A DNA stretch of 64,000 bases from PALSA-1004 sp041483135 (GCA_041483135.1 JBGPFE010000016.1:12692-76691), one strand, 5' to 3'. Positions 33,186 to 42,393 are shown, numbered from the stretch's first letter. A program made the numbers and translations. The notes: a model not told the origin generated them from the sequence alone.

Positions 33186-33428
33186 ATGCAAATCATCGTC
33201 TACATTTTTGCCGCGTCGTTCATGTTCATGGCGATAGCGTTGATGTTTACGTACCACCGCACCCGCCATTACGGCGTGTTCCTGCTGGGGATCGCCTATG
33301 CCGCCTCGGCGGGACTGGCGATAGTGCTGATGCATTGGTGGCCGCTGGTCGCCGGCTTCGTGCTGGTCTGGATTTTGCGTCTGCTCGGGCTCGATCCGGG
33401 CGGACGCGAGCGCGATACGCCGCGATAG
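33186..33428 (+). CDS. Small inner-membrane protein of unknown function
   Basis: 80 residues with two or three hydrophobic segments (IIVYIFAASFMFMAIALMF, YGVFLLGIAYAASAGLAIVLM, WWPLVAGFVLVWILRLLGL) and a charged tail GGRERDTPR. It follows the repeat array and precedes the SPFH gene by 24 bp on the same strand, so it may be a membrane partner of the SPFH protein. No family was recognised. Confidence 0.7.
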   Translation: MQIIVYIFAASFMFMAIALMFTYHRTRHYGVFLLGIAYAASAGLAIVLMHWWPLVAGFVLVWILRLLGLDPGGRERDTPR

Positions 33429-33452
33429 CCGCGTTCAACGGGGAGGAAAATC

Positions 33453-34349
33453 ATGCAGGAACGAGCGAGCAGCGCCATCGGTACCGACGAACAGGTCATT
33501 GCGGGCGCCAACGGCTGGGTGATGCTGGTCGTGCTGCTCGCTTCGCTGCTGTTCGCGGTTTTCCTCGCGGTGACTCCGGGCGGGCCGGCCAAATTCATCG
33601 GCGGCGTGCTGCTGTTCGCGGTGTCGGCGTTCTGCCTGAAAGGGTTGTTCACGCTCGAGCCGAACCAGGCCGCGGTGATGATTTTCTTCGGCAGCTATGC
33701 AGGCACGGCGCGCGAGAGCGGTTTTTTCTGGGTCAATCCTTTCTACAGCAAGACGCGCGTGTCGCTGCGCATCAACAACTGGAACACGCCGGTGCTCAAG
33801 GTCAACGACGAGCGCGGCAGCCCGATCGAGATTGCGGCGGTGATCGCGTGGCGCGTGCAGGACACCGCGAAAGCCGTGTTCGACGTCGAAAGCTGCGTCA
33901 ATTACCTGCAGATCCAGAGCGAGTCGGCGGTGCGCCAGGTCACGAGCAGCCACGCCTATGACAATTCAGAAGCCGGCGGCGAGCACAAAAAGTGCCTGCG
34001 CACCGACCTCGCCGCGATCGCCGGGTTGCTGCGCGAATCGATCCAGCAACACGTTGACGTCGCCGGCATCGCAATCGAGGAAGCCAAGATCGCGCATCTT
34101 GCCTATGCGCCGGAGATTGCGGGAGCGATGTTGCGCCGTCAGCAAGCCGAAGCGGTGGTGATGGCGCGGCAGCGCCTGGTCGAGGGCGCGGTCGGCATGG
34201 TCGAAGGCGCGTTGAAATCGCTCGAGGAGAAGAAAATCGTCGCGCTGACGTCCGAGCAGCGCGCGGTGCTGGTGACCAACATGATGACGGTGCTGCTGTC
34301 AGAGTCCGGCGCGCAGCCGGTGATACAAATGGCACAGACCACGCAATAG
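33453..34349 (+). CDS. SPFH/Band 7 domain membrane protein
   Basis: 298 residues; GGGGAGG lies before the ATG. Two N-terminal membrane segments (about residues 22-43 and 47-66), then the SPFH domain: EPNQAAVMIFFGSYAGTARESGFFWVNPF, RINNWNTPVLKVNDERGSPIEIAAVIAWRVQDTAKAVFDV, and a helical tail (AIEEAKIAHLAYAPEIAGAMLRRQQAEAVVMARQRLVEGAVGMVE) ending in a short coil. SPFH proteins form large rings or scaffolds around membrane complexes and proteases. The specific partner is unknown; the small membrane gene upstream is a candidate. Confidence 0.9.
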   Translation: MQERASSAIGTDEQVIAGANGWVMLVVLLASLLFAVFLAVTPGGPAKFIGGVLLFAVSAFCLKGLFTLEPNQAAVMIFFGSYAGTARESGFFWVNPFYSKTRVSLRINNWNTPVLKVNDERGSPIEIAAVIAWRVQDTAKAVFDVESCVNYLQIQSESAVRQVTSSHAYDNSEAGGEHKKCLRTDLAAIAGLLRESIQQHVDVAGIAIEEAKIAHLAYAPEIAGAMLRRQQAEAVVMARQRLVEGAVGMVEGALKSLEEKKIVALTSEQRAVLVTNMMTVLLSESGAQPVIQMAQTTQ

Positions 34350-34664
34350 TTACTCGGCGTGCGCGCAGGATCTTGGCGAGTTGATCGGGCGTGATCCCCA
34401 TCAGCCGCACGGGCTGATTGGGGCAGGCAGGCTCAGCAGCAGCGACGGTTGTGACCGCAAGGCTTGCCAGCAAACGGCAGATTGCACCATTCCTGGGCAA
34501 CCCATCACCTTCGATGTGCGTTGTGTCGGGTATAGCAATTTGACACTCCGCGTTGCATCGCTCTATGCTGCTTAAACGCGCTTGCAACAGTACCCAGTCT
34601 GGCTTGGAGCGCCACGTGCAACATTGACGCGCGGTTTCGGCATTACTCACAAGGGAGAAACAAA
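34350..34664. other. Intergenic region before the ABC importer genes
   Basis: 315 bp. It holds one convincing promoter (34540-34569). A minus-strand reading contains a secretory-looking fragment (LLASLAVTTVAAAEPACPNQPVRLMG), but there is no start with a ribosome site and no recognisable domain, so no gene is called. Confidence 0.5.
34540..34569 (+). promoter_or_regulatory. Candidate sigma-70 promoter of the ABC importer genes
   Basis: Perfect -35 box TTGACA (34540-34545), 18-bp spacer, then TATGCT (34564-34569) as the -10 box. It lies about 95 bp upstream of the substrate-binding protein start, in a non-coding stretch, and faces the right way. Confidence 0.6.
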
Positions 34665-35804
34665 ATGAAGATACGACGTCGATTGTTGGGCGGCGCGTTT
34701 GCCGCCGTTGTGCTTGGCGCCTCAATGTGCGGAATTGCCCGCGTCAGCTACGGCCAGGAGATCAATTACGGAAAGCCGGGCGAGCCGATCAATCTCGTCG
34801 TCGCGCATCCCTGTTGCTACTCGGAAGTCTGGTCGGTATTCGCGCAGCACGGCAAGGAGTTGTGGAAGAAATATCTGCCGGCGGGATCTACGGTGGATTA
34901 CATGATCGGTCTGCAGGGCGCGGTGGTGGTGAATCAGATGCTCGCAGGCAAGGCGCATATCGGCTATCTGGGCGATCTGCCGGCGTTCACCGCGGCGAGC
35001 AAGACCGAGACCGCCGATATCCGCATCGTAGCGGTCGCCGGCATGGGCTACGATCAGTGCTACATCATGCTGGTGCGCAAGGACGCACCGCAATTCGGCA
35101 GCACCGACGAAGCGTTGAAATGGCTGGGCGGCAAGACGGTATCGACGCCGAAAGGCAGCTGCACCGACGATTTCGTGCAAAAGCTGTTCAAGCGCGGCGG
35201 CGTGCAGCCGGCCCAGTACCTGAACCAGAATATCGAGGTCATCAGCTCGGGTTTCCGCTCCGGGCGCATCGACGCGGCGGCGGTGTGGGAACCGAACGCC
35301 TCGCACCTGGTGCAGGAAGGGCTTGCGCGCCGCATCGCATCGGGCGCCACGCTCAATGAGCGCGGCGGCGGCTTCATCATCATGCAGGCGCAATTGATCA
35401 AGCAGCGCCCCGACGTGGTCAAGGCGTGGCTGCAGGCCGAGCTCGACGGGCAGCTCTTCATGACCGACGAGAAGAACGCCGCGGAGATGGTGAAGTTCGT
35501 ACGCGACCGCATCACCGGGTTTTCCGAGAAATCGCTGTGGTACGCGCTCTACGGCACGTACTCGGACAAGGAGGGCGGGGCGAAGGTGCGCCTCTACCAG
35601 CCGTTCATATTCACGCCGGAGGTGCAGGACCTGATCAACCGCGGCATGAATTTTCTGAACGCCAACAAGGTGCTCCCCGTCAACAAGCTGCGCGCCGACG
35701 CGATCGTGCCGGAGTTTGCCGAGCAGGTGCTGAAGGAGCGCAAGCTCAAGGCGCCGATCGGGGAAGTCGTGGCGCTGCCGGACTCCGCCTACAAGGGCAA
35801 ATGA
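34665..35804 (+). CDS. ABC transporter substrate-binding protein (NrtA/SsuA/TauA-like)
   Basis: 379 residues; AAGGGAG precedes the start. N-terminus MKIRRRLLGGAFAAVVLGAS is a signal peptide with an Arg cluster, possibly Tat-like. The mature part has the nitrate/sulfonate/taurine-type fold: VDYMIGLQGAVVVNQMLAGKAHIGYLGDLPAF, GKTVSTPKGSCTDDFVQKLF, SGRIDAAAVWEPNASHLVQEG, and RPDVVKAWLQAELDG. The Cys pair in HPCCYSEV near the N-terminus is uncommon. The two downstream permeases make an importer of a sulfonate-, taurine- or related anion. The ligand cannot be read. Confidence 0.9.
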   Translation: MKIRRRLLGGAFAAVVLGASMCGIARVSYGQEINYGKPGEPINLVVAHPCCYSEVWSVFAQHGKELWKKYLPAGSTVDYMIGLQGAVVVNQMLAGKAHIGYLGDLPAFTAASKTETADIRIVAVAGMGYDQCYIMLVRKDAPQFGSTDEALKWLGGKTVSTPKGSCTDDFVQKLFKRGGVQPAQYLNQNIEVISSGFRSGRIDAAAVWEPNASHLVQEGLARRIASGATLNERGGGFIIMQAQLIKQRPDVVKAWLQAELDGQLFMTDEKNAAEMVKFVRDRITGFSEKSLWYALYGTYSDKEGGAKVRLYQPFIFTPEVQDLINRGMNFLNANKVLPVNKLRADAIVPEFAEQVLKERKLKAPIGEVVALPDSAYKGK

Positions 35805-35864
35805 TCGCCTGAAAGCAGCACCGCGGCGGCCGTTGCGGCGCGCGGCGATTTTGTTCGGCGCAAG

Positions 35865-36755
35865 ATGGGAGATTTCGTGGCTGAGGTGCAGCCGTCGGTG
35901 ACCGCGCATGGCCGCGAGCAGGCGTTCGCGGCCACGATGCATCGCGTCGGCGAGTGGCTCAAGAGTCCGCAGCCGTACCTGATGCTGATCGGATTCGCGC
36001 TGTTCCTCGGCTTCTGGCATTGCGCGGTCGAAGTGTGGAAGCTGCCGCGCTTCGTCAAGCTTCCCGACGTGCTGACCGTGGTGAAGGAATGGCTCAACCC
36101 CAATCCGGTCTACGGCCTCTCGCTCTTCACCGACGAGTACTACGAGCACATCTGGGTGAGCACCCGGCGCGTCGGCATCGCATTCCTGCTGGCGACCGGC
36201 CTCGGCGTGCCGCTGGGCCTTTTCATGGGGTGGTCGCGCAACGTGCGCGAGTACGTGTTCCCGGTATTCGAGATGCTGCGGCCGGTGCCCATACTCGCGT
36301 GGGTGCCGATTGCGATCATCGTCTTCAAGGGCGCGGAGACGCCGGTGATCTTCCTTGCGTTCATCGCCGCGTTCTTCGTGACGATACTCAATACCATGCT
36401 GGGCGTGCAGTCGATCGAGCAGTCGTATGTGCGTGCCGCCTCCTGTCTCGGCGCGCGGCAATGGCAGATATTCTGCCACATCGTGATCCCCGGGGCCCTG
36501 CCGTTCATCTTCACCGGGCTGCAGATCGCGGTCGGCATGTGCTGGTTCTCGCTGGTCGCGGCCGAGATGGTATCCGGGGAATACGGACTCGGTTACGTCA
36601 TCAACACCGCCTACGTGAAAATTCAGTATCCGACCATAGTGATCGGCATGATCACGCTGGGCGTTGTCGGCTACGTCACCAGCGCGCTGATACGGTTGCT
36701 CGGCGACCGGCTGATGCAATGGCGCGTGCGCGAACTTGCGCTAGGAGGGGGCTGA
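35865..36755 (+). CDS. ABC transporter permease (SsuC/TauC-like)
   Basis: 296 residues with about six helices. The ATPase-contact (EAA) loop reads AASCLGARQWQIFCHIVIPGALPFIFTGLQIAVG, and the family pattern VFEMLRPVPILAWVPIAIIVF is present. It lies 60 bp after the binding protein and is followed by a second, different permease after one base. The pair probably form a heterodimer rather than two homodimers. Confidence 0.9.
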   Translation: MGDFVAEVQPSVTAHGREQAFAATMHRVGEWLKSPQPYLMLIGFALFLGFWHCAVEVWKLPRFVKLPDVLTVVKEWLNPNPVYGLSLFTDEYYEHIWVSTRRVGIAFLLATGLGVPLGLFMGWSRNVREYVFPVFEMLRPVPILAWVPIAIIVFKGAETPVIFLAFIAAFFVTILNTMLGVQSIEQSYVRAASCLGARQWQIFCHIVIPGALPFIFTGLQIAVGMCWFSLVAAEMVSGEYGLGYVINTAYVKIQYPTIVIGMITLGVVGYVTSALIRLLGDRLMQWRVRELALGGG

Positions 36756-36756
36756 G

Positions 36757-37584
36757 TTGGCCGCCGGCGGCACGCGCCTTGCAGAGCGGCTGACGGGCCG
36801 CGCGCTGCGTCGCGCGGTCATTTCGATCGTCGTGTGCCTGGTAGTGTGGGAGGTCGGCGCACGCTGCCACCAGTGGTTCGGATTCAAGCCGCCATGGTTG
36901 GGAGACCTGCCGGCGCCAACCGCCGTGCTGGCGAGCTGGTGGTTCGTCGTGCACAATGCCGGCTACTGGCGGGGATGGGTGGTGAGCTCGGCGCGCGTGC
37001 TGGGCGGATTCTCGGTAGCGCTCGCGCTCGGAATTCCGCTGGGTCTCACGATGGCGGTCAGCCGCGTTTTTCGCGGCGTGGTGTTTCCGGTGTTCGAGGT
37101 CCTGCGGCCGATTCCGCCGCTCGCGTGGGTGCCGGCCTCGATCATTTTCTGGCCGACCCAGGAGCTGGCGATCGGCTTTATCACGTTTCTTGGCGCGTTT
37201 TTCGTGATCGTCATCAACGTGCTCGGGGGAGCGCGCGCTATCGATATCCGCTATATCCAGGCCGCGCGCTCGATGGGCGCATCGGATTTTTATATCTTCC
37301 GCAAGATCATCCTGCCGGGCACGCTGCCTTCGATCACCGTCGGCGCGGCGGTGGGCATCGGCATTACCTGGGAAGTCGTGGTCGCCGCGGAAATGATCTC
37401 GGGCGGCTCCCGGCTCAGCGGCGGCGGCGCCGGACTCGGCCATTTCATCTGGAGTTCCTACCTGGGCGGCGCGTACGAGCAGATCGTGGTCGGAATGATC
37501 TCGATCGGCATCGCCGGCTATATCTGCAGCGCGATCGTGCGCCGGCTGGGCGACATGGCCACGCCGTGGCTCCGGTTGCGCTAG
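36757..37584 (+). CDS. ABC transporter permease, second subunit (SsuC/TauC-like)
   Basis: 275 residues from a TTG one base after the previous stop. The EAA loop reads AARSMGASDFYIFRKIILPGTLPSITVG; VFEVLRPIPPLAWVPASIIFWPTQELAIGF is the conserved helix region. It is clearly paralogous to the upstream permease. No ATP-binding protein gene follows: the next gene is a Bug receptor on the opposite strand. The energising subunit must be encoded elsewhere or has been lost. Confidence 0.9.
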   Translation: MAAGGTRLAERLTGRALRRAVISIVVCLVVWEVGARCHQWFGFKPPWLGDLPAPTAVLASWWFVVHNAGYWRGWVVSSARVLGGFSVALALGIPLGLTMAVSRVFRGVVFPVFEVLRPIPPLAWVPASIIFWPTQELAIGFITFLGAFFVIVINVLGGARAIDIRYIQAARSMGASDFYIFRKIILPGTLPSITVGAAVGIGITWEVVVAAEMISGGSRLSGGGAGLGHFIWSSYLGGAYEQIVVGMISIGIAGYICSAIVRRLGDMATPWLRLR

Positions 37585-37602
37585 GCGCTGCCGGTCTCGC
37601 GT

Positions 37603-38709
37603 TCAGTCTGCCTGAATCTTCGCGGTCTTCACGACCTGCGCCCATTTTGCCATTTCCGTCTTAAGAAATGCGGCTAACTGTCCGGGCGAGCTGCCGACAG
37701 CGTCCGCGCCGAGCGCGGCGAAGCGCTCCTTCATCTGCGGGGTCTTGAAGCCCGCCACGACCTCGGCGTTGATGCGGCCGATGATTTCCGGCGGCGTGGC
37801 GGCCGGGGCGAGCAGCCCGAACCACGCCGTGACCGAGTAGCCCGGCAAACCGGCTTCGGCGATCGTCGGCAGAGCGGGGATCAATGGCGAGCGCTCCGGG
37901 CCGGTGACCGCCAGCGCGTGAAGCCTGCCGGATTTGACGTGCGGCAGCGTGATCAGCATGTCGCTGAAACCTACGATCACTTCGCCACCGATCAATGCAG
38001 TAAGGCCCGGCGCGCTGCCCTTGTAGGGCACATGCGTCATCCTGATGCCGGCCATGCTCGAGAAGAGCTCGCCCGCAAGATGCTGCGCGCCGCCGGCACC
38101 GCCCGATGCGAAGGTCACTTGTCCGGGGCGCGCGCCCGCGAAGGCTATCAGTTCCCTGACCGTATTCACCGGCAGCGCAGGATGAACCACGAGCAGATTA
38201 TTGATGGTGGCGAGCAGCGAAATCGGCGCGAAGTCCTTGACGGGATCGAACCCGAACTTGCTGTCGAGAGCGGGCGCAACTGCAAACGAAATCGCGGCCG
38301 TGTTGAGCGTATAGCCGTCGGCTGGCGCTTTTGCGGCCACCGCGGTACCGACGTTGCCGCTCGCGCCCGGCCGGTTGTCGACGACGACCGGCTGGCCCCA
38401 GGCATCGGTCAGCACCTGACCGACTGCACGCGCGAAGATGTCGCTCGGGCCGCCCGGCGCATAGGGAACAATAATCCGGATGGATTTTGCCGGATAGGTT
38501 TGTAAAGTGGTAGCTGCCACTCGGTAAAACCCGGCGGACCACGCGCCCTCCCCGCGAACGGGCCTGCGGCTAACGAGTCCGGGCGCGCCGCCCTTTGCAT
38601 AAGGCACGATGATGCGGATCGGCTTCGTTGGATAGGATTGTGCGTTGGCAGGTGGCGCGCATAGCGCTGCTACCGCGAAAAACGCGCTGCCGATGCGCCG
38701 TAACGTCAT
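37603..38709 (-). CDS. Bug/TctC receptor with a second N-terminal strand fused in front
   Basis: A 368-residue open frame. The first 41 residues are a normal Bug start (signal peptide ending PPANAQ, then SYPTKPIRIIVPYAKGG). Then comes a non-homologous linker of about 28 residues (APGLVSRRPVRGEGAWSAGF...), then a second family start lacking its own signal peptide (TYPAKSIRIIVPYAPGGPSDIFAR) and a complete receptor (DNRPGASGNVG, APADGYTL, MTHVPYKGSAPGLTALIGG, KWAQVVKTAKIQAD). The two strands differ at many bases, so this is a fusion of two paralogues and not a fresh duplication. The front part supplies the export signal. Its ATG overlaps the HyuAB stop (ATGA). Confidence 0.85.
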   Translation of the reverse strand: MTLRRIGSAFFAVAALCAPPANAQSYPTKPIRIIVPYAKGGAPGLVSRRPVRGEGAWSAGFYRVAATTLQTYPAKSIRIIVPYAPGGPSDIFARAVGQVLTDAWGQPVVVDNRPGASGNVGTAVAAKAPADGYTLNTAAISFAVAPALDSKFGFDPVKDFAPISLLATINNLLVVHPALPVNTVRELIAFAGARPGQVTFASGGAGGAQHLAGELFSSMAGIRMTHVPYKGSAPGLTALIGGEVIVGFSDMLITLPHVKSGRLHALAVTGPERSPLIPALPTIAEAGLPGYSVTAWFGLLAPAATPPEIIGRINAEVVAGFKTPQMKERFAALGADAVGSSPGQLAAFLKTEMAKWAQVVKTAKIQAD

Positions 38710-41700
38710 GCTTTGCCGTAACCGCCGCCGCCGGGCGTCTCGATGACGAACACATCCCCGGCATTCATCCCGATTTTATCGGCGCCTGCAAGCTCGACCG
38801 CTTTGCCATCGCTGCGAATCACATAATTGCGGCCGACCTTGCCCGGTTGGCCGCCTGCCATGCCGTAGGGCGGCACAATGCGATGACCAGACAGGATCGC
38901 TGCGGTCATCGGCTCGAGAAAACGCACGCGTCGCACCGCGCCATCGCCGCCGCGCCAGCGGCCTTTGCCGCCGCTGCCGCGGCGGATCGAGAAATCCTCG
39001 AGCAGCACCGGGAAACGCCATTCGAGCACCTCGGGGTCGGTAAGCCGCGAGTTGGTCATGTGCGTCTGCACGACGTCGGTGCCGTCGAAACCATCGCCAG
39101 CGCCCGAGCCGCCCGAGATCGTCTCGTAATACTGGTAACGGTCGTTGCCGAACGTGAAGTTGTTCATCGTGCCCTGCGAGGCGCCCATTGCGCCGAGCGC
39201 TCCATACAGCGCGTCGGTCACGCACTGCGAAGTTTCGACGTTGCCGGCGACCACCGCCGCCGGATAGCGCGGGTTCAGCATCGAGCGTTCGGGAATGATC
39301 ACCTCGAGCGGCTTCAGGCATCCCGCGTTGAGCGGAATGTCATCATCGACCAGCGAGCGGAACACGTAGAGCACCGCCGCCATGCACACCGCCGCGGGCG
39401 CGTTGAAATTGTTCTCGAGCTGCGGACTGGTGCCGGTGAAGTCGATCACCGCGCTGCGCTTGCGTTTGGCGATACGGATTGCGACCTTGATCACCGCACC
39501 GTGGTCCATCGCATATTCGAACCGGCCGTCTTTCAGTACGTCGATAACGCGCCGCACGGATTCCTCGGCGTTGTCCTGCACGTGGCGCATGTAGGCATGC
39601 ACGACGTCGAGGCCGAAGTGCGCGACCATGCGTTTGAGCTCCTGCACGCCTTTTTCGTTGGCGGCGATCATCGCGCGCAGGTCGGCCATGTTCTGCGCGA
39701 CGTTGCGGCACGGGTATTTGCCGGAGGAGAGCAGAGCGATGGTCTCTTCTTCGCGCAGACGGCCTTCTTCGACCAGCAGGAAGTTGTCGATCAGCACGCC
39801 TTCGTCCTCGACCACGCGGCTGTCGGGCGGCATCGAGCCCGGCGTGGTGCCGCCGATGTCGGCGTGGTGCCCGCGCGAGCCGACGTAGAACAGGATGCGT
39901 GAGGCGTGAGGCGTGAGGGGTGAGGCGGAAGACGAGGCCGCGGGCGCAGGGGAGGCGGGGTCGTCGAAGACCGGAGTGATCACGGTCACGTCGGGCAGGT
40001 GAGTGCCGCCGTTGTAGGGCGCGTTCAGCACGTAAACGTCGCCGGCTCGCATTTTGCCGCTGTTCTCGCGGATCACGGTGAGGATCGATTCGCCCATCGA
40101 GCCGAGGTGTATCGGCATGTGCGGTGCATTGGCGATCAAATGGCCGTGCTGGTCGAACACCGCGCACGAGAAATCGAGCCGTTCCTTGATATTGACCGAA
40201 TACGCGGTATTGGCGAGCCGCAGGCCCATCTGCTCGGCGATCGACATGTAAAGGTTGTTGAAGATCTCGAGCATCACGGGGTCAACGCTGGTTCCCACCG
40301 CGACGCGCTGCGGCCGCGCTTTTATGCGTGTCAGCACCAGGTGATCGAGATTGGTGACTTTCGCCTGCCAGCCGGGTTCGACGATGGTGGTTGCGTTCTG
40401 CTCGGCGATGATCGCCGGGCCGCGCACCCTGTCGCCGGGCTTGAGTGCGTCGCGCCGGTAGGCCGGTGTCGGGTGCGCTTTGCCGCCGGTGTGCATGGCG
40501 ACGGTTTCCGCCGGTTTGGGTTTGCCGCGTTTGCGTGCGGCGGGCGCCGCGACCTCGGCCGGCGCATCCGCAACACCTATCGCTTCCACCGAAACCGCTT
40601 CGGCAATCAGCGCGCGTCCCGGCATCAAAAAGCTGTAGCGCATGCGATAGGAAGCCTCGAATTGCCTGACCATGCCGGGGATCGTGCCGAAGTTGGCCAC
40701 CAGCGCCGAATCGGTGCCGTCGTAGCGCAGATGGATGCGCTTGACGACGCGGATGCGGTCTGGCGGCACGCCCTGGCGCAGCAACTCGTCGCCCGCGGCG
40801 ATTGCCAGCTTTTCGAGCGTATCGTCGAACAAGCGGTAATTCGCATCATCGAGTTTTGCTTCGATCGCTTCCTCGCGCATGGTGGTGATGTCGGCGAGTC
40901 CCATGCCATAGGCCGACAGCACGCCGGCGAACGGGTGGATGAACACGCGCGTCATGCCGAGCGCGTCGGCGACCAGGCACGCGTGCTGGCCGGCAGCTCC
41001 GCCGAAGCAGCACAGCGTGTATTCGGTCACGTCGTGGCCACGCTGCACCGAAATTTGCTTGATTGCGTTCGCCATGTTGCCGACCGCGATATCGATGTAG
41101 CCTTCCGCGACCTGCGCGGGCGTGCGCTTGTCGCCGGTTTTACGCCGGATTTCCTGCGCGAGTTCCGTGAATTTATTCGTGACCACTTCGGCATCGAGCG
41201 GCGCATTACCGTGCGGGCCGAAGACGGGCGGGAAAAATCCGGGCTGGATCTTGCCGAGCATCACGTTGCAGTCGGTGACGGTCAGCGGTCCGTTCTTGCG
41301 GTAGCTCGCCGGGCCGGGATTGGCGCCGGCCGAATCGGGACCGACACGGTAGCGAGCGCCGTCGAAATGCAGGATCGAACCGCCGCCGGCGGCAACGGTG
41401 TGTATGCTCATCATCGGCGCGCGCATCCGGACGCCCGCAACCTGGGTCTCGAACGCGCGCTCCATGTCACTCAACTGAGCCCCCGCGAAGTGCGATACGT
41501 CGGTCGAAGTGCCGCCCATGTCGAAGCCGATGATTTTGTCGAAGCCGGCTGCGAGTGACGTGCGTACCGCGCCGACGATGCCGCCCGCCGGCCCCGAGAG
41601 TATCGAATCCTTGCCCTGGAAGCGGCGCGCGTCGGTGAGCCCGCCGTTCGACTGCATGAACATCAGGCGCACATCCGTGAGCTCGGCGGCGACCGTATCG

Positions 41701-42374
41701 ACATAACGGCGCAGGATCGGCGACAGATACGCATCGACCACCGTGGTGTCGCCGCGGCTTACCAGCTTCATCAGGGGACTCACTTCATGCGATACCGAGA
41801 CGTGGGTGTAACCGGTTTCATGCGCCAGCGCCGCGATCAACCGCTCGTGCTGCTGGTAGCGATAGCCATGCATCAGCACGATGGCGATAGAGCGGTAGCC
41901 TTCGTCGAATACCTGTTTGAGTTCGCTGCGGGTCTGGTCGATATCAAGCGCAACCAGCACGTCGCCATGCGCGCCGATGCGCTCGACGACTTCGACCACG
42001 CGCGAGTAGAGCAGCTCGGGCAGCACGATGTGGCGGTCGAAAATGCGCGGCCGGTTCTGGTAGGCGATCCTGAGAGCGTCCCGAAAGCCGCGCGTGATGA
42101 AGAGCGCGGTGCGCTCGCCTTTTCTCTCGAGCAGCGCGTTGGTGGCGACCGTCGTGCCCATTTTGACGGCGTCGATTTGATCGCCGGGAATCGCCGCGTT
42201 TGGGGCCGCGCCGATTAATTGGCGGATGCCGGCGAGCGCGGCGTCGCGGTAATGCCCGGGATTCTCGGACAGCAGCTTGTGCGTGACTAGCGTGCCGTCG
42301 GGTTTGCGCGCGACGATGTCGGTGAAAGTTCCGCCGCGGTCGATCCAGAACTGCCATTTATTGTCGTAACGCAT
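38706..42374 (-). CDS. Fused hydantoinase/oxoprolinase HyuA-HyuB family protein
   Basis: 1222 residues, the size of single-chain 5-oxoprolinase-like enzymes. Residues 1 to about 690 are HyuA: DRGGTFTDIV, GTTVATNALLERKG, LSGPAGGIVGAVR, GFDMGGTSTDVSHFAG (ATP-binding acetate/sugar-kinase fold). Residues from about 700 are HyuB: EIFNNLYMSIAEQMG, DFSCAVFDQHGHLIANAPHMPIHLGSMGES, YVGSRGHHADIGGTTPGSMP, RGSGGKGRWRGGDGAVR, GGGGYGKA. Family reactions are ATP-dependent opening of hydantoins or oxoproline, or carboxylation of ketones. Around residue 803-826 a Pro/Ala/Ser-rich insert (DPASPAPAASSSASPL) is encoded partly by four heptamers GCGTGAG. It is translationally coupled to the Bug gene. Confidence 0.9.
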   Translation of the reverse strand: MRYDNKWQFWIDRGGTFTDIVARKPDGTLVTHKLLSENPGHYRDAALAGIRQLIGAAPNAAIPGDQIDAVKMGTTVATNALLERKGERTALFITRGFRDALRIAYQNRPRIFDRHIVLPELLYSRVVEVVERIGAHGDVLVALDIDQTRSELKQVFDEGYRSIAIVLMHGYRYQQHERLIAALAHETGYTHVSVSHEVSPLMKLVSRGDTTVVDAYLSPILRRYVDTVAAELTDVRLMFMQSNGGLTDARRFQGKDSILSGPAGGIVGAVRTSLAAGFDKIIGFDMGGTSTDVSHFAGAQLSDMERAFETQVAGVRMRAPMMSIHTVAAGGGSILHFDGARYRVGPDSAGANPGPASYRKNGPLTVTDCNVMLGKIQPGFFPPVFGPHGNAPLDAEVVTNKFTELAQEIRRKTGDKRTPAQVAEGYIDIAVGNMANAIKQISVQRGHDVTEYTLCCFGGAAGQHACLVADALGMTRVFIHPFAGVLSAYGMGLADITTMREEAIEAKLDDANYRLFDDTLEKLAIAAGDELLRQGVPPDRIRVVKRIHLRYDGTDSALVANFGTIPGMVRQFEASYRMRYSFLMPGRALIAEAVSVEAIGVADAPAEVAAPAARKRGKPKPAETVAMHTGGKAHPTPAYRRDALKPGDRVRGPAIIAEQNATTIVEPGWQAKVTNLDHLVLTRIKARPQRVAVGTSVDPVMLEIFNNLYMSIAEQMGLRLANTAYSVNIKERLDFSCAVFDQHGHLIANAPHMPIHLGSMGESILTVIRENSGKMRAGDVYVLNAPYNGGTHLPDVTVITPVFDDPASPAPAASSSASPLTPHASRILFYVGSRGHHADIGGTTPGSMPPDSRVVEDEGVLIDNFLLVEEGRLREEETIALLSSGKYPCRNVAQNMADLRAMIAANEKGVQELKRMVAHFGLDVVHAYMRHVQDNAEESVRRVIDVLKDGRFEYAMDHGAVIKVAIRIAKRKRSAVIDFTGTSPQLENNFNAPAAVCMAAVLYVFRSLVDDDIPLNAGCLKPLEVIIPERSMLNPRYPAAVVAGNVETSQCVTDALYGALGAMGASQGTMNNFTFGNDRYQYYETISGGSGAGDGFDGTDVVQTHMTNSRLTDPEVLEWRFPVLLEDFSIRRGSGGKGRWRGGDGAVRRVRFLEPMTAAILSGHRIVPPYGMAGGQPGKVGRNYVIRSDGKAVELAGADKIGMNAGDVFVIETPGGGGYGKA
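39897..39924. repeat. Four heptamers GCGTGAG inside the hyuB half
   Basis: Three perfect gcgtgag units and one gggtgag sit in a coding stretch. On the coding strand they read as the segment LTPHASR. The encoded insert lies just before the conserved YVGSRGHHADIGG and is not expected in the family. It resembles the intergenic GTGA repeats of this window. Confidence 0.8.
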
Positions 42375-42393
42375 TGATTATGTTTTTATCAAA

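Noticed and set aside
32445..33237. Repetitive 'proteins' with VPACGMRTS-like segments in the 32.6-33.1 kb region
   Set aside because: They are translations of the 144-bp repeat units in several frames and both strands; no start signal or domain.
34380..34560. Minus-strand secretory-looking fragment before the ABC importer
   Set aside because: No ribosome site, no clear start and no family match; the region instead holds a plus-strand promoter.
38628..41558. Long plus-strand open frames (424 and 519 codons)
   Set aside because: Antisense shadows of HyuAB and the adjacent Bug gene; composition is Arg/His-rich and without motifs.
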